10,598 bases of DNA, taken from positions 1 to 10,598 of the forward strand of contig CALAVG010000305.1 of the NCBI GenBank assembly GCA_937892275.1, written 5' to 3'. The stretch comes from an uncultured Methanomicrobiales archaeon. Its GTDB lineage: Archaea; Thermoplasmatota; Thermoplasmata; Methanomassiliicoccales; Methanomethylophilaceae. The translations under genes were made by a program, and so were the position numbers. Below the pieces are notes generated by a model. It saw only the letters and a program-made list of their open reading frames with translations. It did no database searches and was not told the origin of the DNA. Positions 6,684 to 10,598 of the stretch are shown in pieces (within the stretch, counting starts at the first letter, position 1; each line of letters opens with the position of its first letter).

Positions 6684-7133
6684 TCAGATTCTCAGAGATT
6701 CAGGGAGTCTGTTCCTGTCAGCAGGGAGTTCCGATGTGAGTTTCGCTATCGTCGTCTTCGAGAGATCCTTCAGCATCGCGTTCATCGCCGAGTTGAAACG
6801 TCCGTATAGGATGTCATGGATCTCGCTTCCCACAGGACATCCTGGGTTGGTCGGATACATGTTGAACGTCTCCTCGACGGTCTCCTCCTGGGTAGCAAGG
6901 AAGATATCCTTCAGTGTGATATCCTTGGCCGGTCTGGCCAGCACCGTTCTCGCATTCCCCTTTCCGGGTCTCAGAAGTCCTGCCTTGGACAGTTTGGAGA
7001 AAACTTTCCTGACGATGACTGGATTGCAGCCTATGCTCTTTGCGGCGATCTCGCTGGTGATCTTGTCCTCCTCGATGTATGCGTACAGCAGTAATATGTG
7101 CACCCCGACGGTGAATTCTGAATCTACGTGCAT
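6684..7133 (-). CDS. Rrf2-family transcriptional regulator
   Basis: A winged-helix DNA-binding protein of 149 residues. The N-terminal half matches Rrf2 proteins: EFTVGVHILLLYAY, then ITSEIAAKSIGCNPVIVRKV (helix-turn-helix, about 25-44) and KAGLLRPGKGNA with the wing. The middle has ITLKDIF and the CPVG motif (99-102) of the YwnA-like Rrf2 subgroup. Only Cys36 and Cys99 are present, so the three-cysteine iron-sulfur site of IscR is absent and it is probably not an IscR-type cluster sensor. Its ATG is three bases after the stop of the DUF1638 gene, so the two are surely cotranscribed from the promoter near 8015. Self-regulation at the palindrome 7994-8002 is inference. Confidence 0.88.
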   Translation of the reverse strand: MHVDSEFTVGVHILLLYAYIEEDKITSEIAAKSIGCNPVIVRKVFSKLSKAGLLRPGKGNARTVLARPAKDITLKDIFLATQEETVEETFNMYPTNPGCPVGSEIHDILYGRFNSAMNAMLKDLSKTTIAKLTSELPADRNRLPESLRI

Positions 7134-7136
7134 GTC

Positions 7137-7988
7137 TCACGCCTGCAGGAACGATTTGCACTTGTTGTACAGATCATCGGTAGGCTGTAAATCAACCCAG
7201 CCGTCCTCTGCGTCCTTGATCTTGAGATGGGTTCTCTCGGACACCTTCTGGAGTTCCCTTTCGAACTCCTCATGGTCTCCGAGTCCGGTATCGAGCTTCA
7301 GGATGTACTCGTAGTTACCGAGGGAGAGCAGCCATCTCATGTATCCGTCGCGTCCCGGTTCTATTCCAAGGACCTCCCTCATCTCGGGGGTGAGGCTCGC
7401 TTCGGTGGCGGCCGCTTCCGCCTGGTCCGCCTCCATGAACTCGTCGTAGTTGGTGGCCATCGCAGGGAACATGTAAAGATGTCCGGTGTACTTCTGCTGC
7501 ATCGCGTTGTACTTCGGTCCGCCGGCTATGTTCACTCCGACACAGTCATGGCAGAGGTTGCCGTCCTTGTCCGTAAACATCGCTGAAGGCTTGTATCCTT
7601 TCTTCTCGCACCATGCGGGGATGTTCCAATCGAAGTTACCGCAGGTACCGAGATAGAATCCCATTCCATCGACGAAGGGCTGCATGTCCTCTGTCAGTTC
7701 CTCCACAGTGGATTTGAGCTTCTCGGGTTTGGAATGGAGTCCGAGGTTGATGGTCTGGATCAGGATGTTGAACTCATTCGGGTCGAACTCGAACGAATGG
7801 GATGTGATCTCCCTCCAGGTGACCGTCTGATAGGGGATGAAATATCTCTCGAGCTTCTTCTTGACGGGGCCGCAGCTGTCGTTGTTGATGACTATTACCT
7901 TCTTGTTCTCCACATCTTTCCTAAGACTGTAGATGAGGTTGTCGTCCGTCATCGGACAGACTATCAGGCCCAGCACACCATACGTCAT
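7137..7988 (-). CDS. DUF1638 protein, linked to corrinoid methyltransferase systems
   Basis: This 283-residue soluble protein matches DUF1638: N-terminal LGLIVCPMTDDNL (Cys11), LGTCGNFDW (Cys116), the CHDCVGVNIAGGPKY block (Cys146, Cys149), then GHLYMFPAMATNY. The biochemical role of the family is not established, to my knowledge. Its genes often accompany corrinoid proteins and methyltransferases in methanogens and acetogens. Conserved cysteines (11, 116, 146, 149) could bind a metal or cofactor; this is inference. The start is ATG 7988, with a TATA box 27 bases upstream, so the transcript is probably leaderless. It is followed three bases later by the Rrf2 gene and preceded by a corrinoid-protein homologue, which supports a corrinoid-related function. 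Confidence 0.85.
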   Translation of the reverse strand: MTYGVLGLIVCPMTDDNLIYSLRKDVENKKVIVINNDSCGPVKKKLERYFIPYQTVTWREITSHSFEFDPNEFNILIQTINLGLHSKPEKLKSTVEELTEDMQPFVDGMGFYLGTCGNFDWNIPAWCEKKGYKPSAMFTDKDGNLCHDCVGVNIAGGPKYNAMQQKYTGHLYMFPAMATNYDEFMEADQAEAAATEASLTPEMREVLGIEPGRDGYMRWLLSLGNYEYILKLDTGLGDHEEFERELQKVSERTHLKIKDAEDGWVDLQPTDDLYNKCKSFLQA

Positions 7989-7993
7989 AAAAA

Positions 7994-8019
7994 TTGTGAC
8001 AATCTGACATTATTTATAG
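7994..8019 (-). promoter_or_regulatory. TATA promoter with palindrome for the DUF1638-rrf2 operon
   Basis: On the minus strand CTATAAATA (8019-8011) is a good archaeal TATA box. Transcription would start about 25 bases downstream, at or beside the ATG at 7988. Between the box and the start lies the palindrome TTGTGACAA (7994-8002), and TGACA is repeated directly at 7997-8001 and 8005-8009. A protein bound here would block transcription, so it is a candidate operator, perhaps for the Rrf2 protein of the same operon. The promoter abuts the stop of the preceding gene (8021-8023). Confidence 0.55.
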
Positions 8020-8020
8020 T

Positions 8021-8530
8021 TTAAGTCAGCACGGTCACGGATCTCTTCTGGACCTTTTCCTTTATCATATTCACGGAGCCGATGGCCGTCTTGGAATATG
8101 CGTCGCATCCTGCTCTCGATGCCACATTCTCGGATATCGCTGCCCCGCCTATGTTCAGTACGATCCTGTCCCTGATCCCGGCGTCCTTGAGCATTTCAGA
8201 CATCTGCAGGGATTCCGGGCAGTCGTATGTGGTCTGAACGGACATGCACAGAACGGTGACCTTCGGATCCCTGCATATCTCGATGATGTCATCAAGAGTC
8301 GAATCGCGGTCCGCGGACACCACGGTGAATCCCTGGATCATCAGCAGCACGCTCATCAGATCCCTGCCTTCGCTGTGCCTTCCGAAGCATGTGACAATAG
8401 CAGTCCCCAATGAAGGGTCGTTGGCTATCAACCCCTCATCCTGCAGACGCTTCGCTGAACGCATGAATTCCAGAAGGGGCACTTTACCGGATTCTAATCC
8501 GTCTAGGAGTTCTTGTACAGCATCTGCCAT
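8021..8530 (-). CDS. degenerate corrinoid-binding-protein homologue (B12-binding fold)
   Basis: This 169-residue protein resembles methyltransferase corrinoid proteins (MtbC/MttC type). The Rossmann-like domain is recognisable: GTAIVTCFGRHSEGRDLM, then VTVLCMSVQTT (Ser97 at the usual cofactor-loop site), AGIRDRIVLNIGGAAIS, and GCDAYS. The DxHxxG motif that ligates cobalt reads G-R-H-S-E-G, so His52 and Gly55 remain but the Asp is replaced. The usual N-terminal helical bundle of about 90 residues is reduced to about 36, keeping one helix (FMRSAKRLQDEG). An in-frame TGA 12 bases upstream of the ATG excludes a longer start. It may bind cobalamin weakly, sense it, or have lost binding. No ribosome site is seen, and the promoter is unclear. 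Confidence 0.75.
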   Translation of the reverse strand: MADAVQELLDGLESGKVPLLEFMRSAKRLQDEGLIANDPSLGTAIVTCFGRHSEGRDLMSVLLMIQGFTVVSADRDSTLDDIIEICRDPKVTVLCMSVQTTYDCPESLQMSEMLKDAGIRDRIVLNIGGAAISENVASRAGCDAYSKTAIGSVNMIKEKVQKRSVTVLT

Positions 8531-8542
8531 TGATGGCGGGTA

Positions 8543-8788
8543 TCAGACTATATGTACAATACCGTAGTGGTCGAGAACGGCTATCACACCTATTCCGATG
8601 AGTATGATTCCGCCCAGCACGGATGCAGGTTTTCCGAACATGGTACCGACCCTGCCCCCCAGGTACACTCCAAGTGCGCTCATTCCAGCAGTGACTATTC
8701 CCACACCGGCGAGCCCCTCGATGATATCGATCGTGCTAGCCGCGTAGTAGATTCCGACAGCGAACGCATCGATGCTCGTTGTGATCTT
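8543..8788 (-). pseudogene. mntP: C-terminal remnant of an MntP-type manganese exporter
   Basis: MntP is a six-helix membrane exporter of manganese. The minus frame from 8788 reads KITTSIDAFAVGIYYAAS, then a GMSALGVYLGGRVG segment, GGIILIGIGV and a TGA at 8543-8545. This is the second half-repeat of MntP, including its conserved membrane Asp (TSIDAFAVG). The first half is absent. Upstream of 8788 the frame loses similarity and reaches a stop near 8852 with no ATG, so no intact protein is made. The remnant has no internal stop or frameshift, which suggests the break is recent. Its stop is 12 bases before the corrinoid-like gene, in the same frame. Confidence 0.75.
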
Positions 8789-9119
8789 CGTATTGGTGCC
8801 TTCGTTAGGATGGCATGTACTGTTCGACCTGGGTGGGATGATCTTCCTTCACCTGCTGGTCCCGTTGCTGGTGATCGTCGATTTCCTGTATCTGTCCGAT
8901 ATGGATGCCTTTAGCAAGAAGGATGTGCTCTATTCGCTCATACCCATGGCGATCTATGCGATAGGCATCATCACGGTCCTGCTTTTTGCGGGCAACGATG
9001 ATCTGGCCCCGTATCCTTTCCTCAGGGTCCACTCGCAGCCCCTGTTCGCCACGATACTTTGGCTCGTCGGACTGGGTTGCTGGCATTCGGGATATCATAC
9101 GGTTATTCCAGACTGGTGA
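8772..9119 (+). pseudogene. truncated multi-helix membrane protein (Pr6Pr/FAR-17a-like)
   Basis: The plus frame encodes hydrophobic helices: FLHLLVPLLVIVDFLYL, then VLYSLIPMAIYAIGIITVLLF, the motif PYPFLRV, and a last helix ending CWHSGYH. H-x-x-x-P in the first of these helices and PYPFL recall the C-terminal part of Pr6Pr/FAR-17a-like proteins and related unnamed bacterial membrane proteins. The only available ATG (8772) and the first few codons lie inside the antisense of the mntP remnant, so the N-terminal helices are missing and the piece is probably non-functional. Family membership is tentative. A short new membrane protein translated from 8772 cannot be excluded. Confidence 0.5.
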
Positions 9120-9131
9120 CGAAGACCAATC

Positions 9132-9146
9132 CCGCCGTGAAGGCGG
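9132..9146. terminator. short GC hairpin between convergent coding ends
   Basis: CCGCC (9132-9136) and GGCGG (9142-9146) form a five-pair GC stem with a GTGAA loop, between the membrane-protein remnant and the end of iscU. It may help terminate either transcript. There is no T-tract, so support is weak. Confidence 0.3.
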
Positions 9147-9151
9147 AATGA

Positions 9152-9580
9152 TCAGTCGTTTATGTCCGCTTTGGGTTCTTTCAGTCCCTCGATGACCGTA
9201 CCGGTCTTCTGGCAATAATCCCAGAGTGCGGCGTGGATGGCCTCTTCGGCCAGAAGGGAGCAGTGGATCTTTACGACTGGAAGACCATCCAGTGCCTGCA
9301 TGACCGCTTTGTTGGTGATCTCCATGGCCTCCTGGATGGACTTTCCTTTGACCATCTCGGTGGCCATGCTGCTACTTGCCACTGCAGCACCGCATCCGAA
9401 GGTCTTGAACTTGCAGTCCCTGATGATCCCGTTCTCGTCTATGTCCAGGAATATCCTCATGATATCCCCGCACTTTGCATTGCCCACAGTACCGACTCCG
9501 GAGGGGTTCTCGATCTCCCCAACGTTCCTCGGGTTCGTGAAATGGTCGATGACCTTGTCGCTGTATTCTCCGTCGTACAT
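9152..9580 (-). CDS. iscU: iron-sulfur cluster scaffold protein IscU
   Basis: IscU is the scaffold on which IscS-derived sulfur and iron are built into clusters before transfer to apoproteins. The 142-residue protein opens with YSDKVIDHFTNPRNVG and carries all three cluster cysteines: Cys37 in NAKCGD with the following Asp39, Cys63 in TFGCGAA, and Cys107 in HCSLLAEEA preceded by His106. The length is usual for an IscU/NifU-N protein. It lacks the LPPVK-type chaperone motif in exact form, showing LPVVKIHC (100-107). The ATG at 9580 is two bases after the iscS stop, so the pair is cotranscribed and translationally coupled. Confidence 0.95.
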   Translation of the reverse strand: MYDGEYSDKVIDHFTNPRNVGEIENPSGVGTVGNAKCGDIMRIFLDIDENGIIRDCKFKTFGCGAAVASSSMATEMVKGKSIQEAMEITNKAVMQALDGLPVVKIHCSLLAEEAIHAALWDYCQKTGTVIEGLKEPKADIND

Positions 9581-9582
9581 GT

Positions 9583-10598
9583 TTACACCCTCTGTTTCTT
9601 GATGAAGTCGTCGTATAGCGGTGAGAGAGACCTCATAGTATCCACAGTCTGCTTAAGACAGTCCACCGCGTAATCGATCTGTTCCATCGTGGTATCCTCG
9701 GGGATCGATACCCTCACCGATCCGTGCGCTATCTCGTGGGGCAATCCAATACCGAGCAGGACGTGCGAAGGATCCAACGAACCGGAAGCACATGCGGATC
9801 CGGTTGAGATGTACACCTTCTTCATCCCTAGGCTCATGAGCATGGATTCCCCCTCTATGAACTCGAAGCTGAAATCAGCGTTGCTGGGAAGCCTCTTGTC
9901 CCTGTGACCGTTCAGTCTCGAATAGGGAATCTCCTTCAGTACGCGGTCGATGAGGTGGTCGCGGAGCTCTGTCAGCTTCTTTATGTTGGCATCCATGTCT
10001 CTGCAGGAAATCTCTGCAGCAACGCCCATTCCGACGATCCCGGGGACGTTGGTGGTACCTGCCCTGCGGCCCTCTTCCTGTTCTCCTCCGTGCATGAACG
10101 GCGGGAGCCTGATACCCTTCCTGATGTACAGGAAACCGATTCCTTTCGGTCCTCCGAACTTGTGTCCGCTGGCGCTGAGCATGTCGACGTTCATCGCCTT
10201 CACATCAAGAGGGATATGTCCGAATGCCTGGACGGCATCGGTGTGGAAGAGTATGCCCTTGTCGTGCGCGAGCTTACCGATCTCCGCAATGGGCTGGATC
10301 GAACCGATCTCGTTGTTGGCGGTCATCACGGAGATGAGTACGGTATCGGGTCTGATGGCCTTCTCCAGCTCATCAATCTTGATGATTCCGTCCTTGTCGA
10401 CGTTCACCCTGGTGACCTCGAAGCCTCTCTTCTCGAGATAGTAGGACGTCTCCAGGATCGCATGATGCTCTATGGTGGAGATGATCAGATGCTTCCCTTT
10501 CTTCTCCTGCATCTCCATACCGGAAATGAGCGCCCAGTTGTCGGACTCGGTACCTCCGGATGTGAAATAGATCTCGCTGGGTTCCGCATTGATGCATC
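9583..10598 (-). CDS. iscS: cysteine desulfurase IscS/NifS (5' end beyond the window)
   Basis: This PLP enzyme takes sulfur from cysteine, giving alanine, and passes it to IscU. The coding frame is open to the window edge, beginning INAEPSEIYFTSGGTESDNW, so the start is outside; ATG 10518 is internal. About 337 residues are visible. Motifs in order: SGGTES (PLP phosphate region), IEHHAILE with the stacking His, TANNEIG, HTDAVQA (PLP-binding Asp), SASGHKFGGPKG with the PLP lysine (codon 10161-10159), and TGSACASGS with the catalytic cysteine (codon 9792-9790). The end HGSVRVSI is also typical. About 60 N-terminal residues are probably missing. It is upstream of iscU with a two-base gap. Confidence 0.95.
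   Translation of the reverse strand, partial: CINAEPSEIYFTSGGTESDNWALISGMEMQEKKGKHLIISTIEHHAILETSYYLEKRGFEVTRVNVDKDGIIKIDELEKAIRPDTVLISVMTANNEIGSIQPIAEIGKLAHDKGILFHTDAVQAFGHIPLDVKAMNVDMLSASGHKFGGPKGIGFLYIRKGIRLPPFMHGGEQEEGRRAGTTNVPGIVGMGVAAEISCRDMDANIKKLTELRDHLIDRVLKEIPYSRLNGHRDKRLPSNADFSFEFIEGESMLMSLGMKKVYISTGSACASGSLDPSHVLLGIGLPHEIAHGSVRVSIPEDTTMEQIDYAVDCLKQTVDTMRSLSPLYDDFIKKQRV

Noticed and set aside
6684..7133. Rrf2 protein as an IscR-type regulator of the isc genes
   Set aside because: Only two cysteines are present and they are not spaced like the IscR ligands. The isc genes lie in a separate transcript.
6661..7314. 217-codon plus-strand open frame
   Set aside because: It is antisense to the Rrf2 gene and the end of the DUF1638 gene, with Ser-rich low-information sequence.
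8770..8820. Insertion sequence at the remnant junction
   Set aside because: No terminal inverted repeats, target duplication or transposase fragment are visible around the break.
9583..10518. iscS starting at ATG 10518
   Set aside because: The frame stays open to the window edge, and the upstream codons encode the conserved SGGTES region.

Overview
The window looks like part of a methylotrophic methanogen genome, most likely Methanomassiliicoccales or a close relative in Thermoplasmatota. This is inferred from archaeal-type ribosome binding sites (GGTGAT, GGAGGTGAT), TATA-box promoters with almost no leader, a DUF1638 protein and a corrinoid-protein homologue (both typical of corrinoid methyltransferase organisms), and a cobalt importer. 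None of the 13 coding ends I could read uses TAG (11 TGA, 2 TAA), as expected where TAG encodes pyrrolysine, but the sample is small.

Layout, left to right. Positions 1-39 hold the probable tail of an upstream gene. A 124-base leader follows, then a tight plus-strand operon (164-4267) for a cobalt ECF transporter: cbiM, cbiN, cbiQ and two cbiO genes, with start/stop overlaps at two of the junctions. Both CbiO proteins carry a related C-terminal extension of about 130 residues, and the second has an altered ABC signature. An AT-rich intergenic region (4268-4471) combines a strong hairpin plus T-tract with a cluster of TAACA motifs. Next comes a P1B-type heavy-metal ATPase (4472-6607) without a metal-binding N-domain. 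Its N-terminal four-helix membrane unit appears to be tandemly duplicated.

The rest is mainly minus strand. An operon with its own promoter at about 8010 encodes a DUF1638 protein and then an Rrf2-family regulator. Upstream of it lies a short corrinoid-protein homologue that has lost most of its N-terminal helical domain and the Asp of the DxHxxG motif. Before that are two gene remnants facing each other: the C-terminal half of an MntP manganese exporter (minus) and the C-terminal part of an unrelated membrane protein (plus), meeting near 8788. The window ends with iscU and iscS (minus, iscS cut by the edge), which are almost certainly cotranscribed.

Functional reading (inference): cobalt is imported by CbiMNQO to supply corrinoid cofactors. 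The ATPase probably moves a transition metal, but its substrate cannot be read from sequence. The DUF1638, Rrf2 and corrinoid-like genes could form a small corrinoid or cobalt sensing and regulatory set. IscS and IscU assemble iron-sulfur clusters. No RNA genes, CRISPR arrays or complete insertion sequences were seen.
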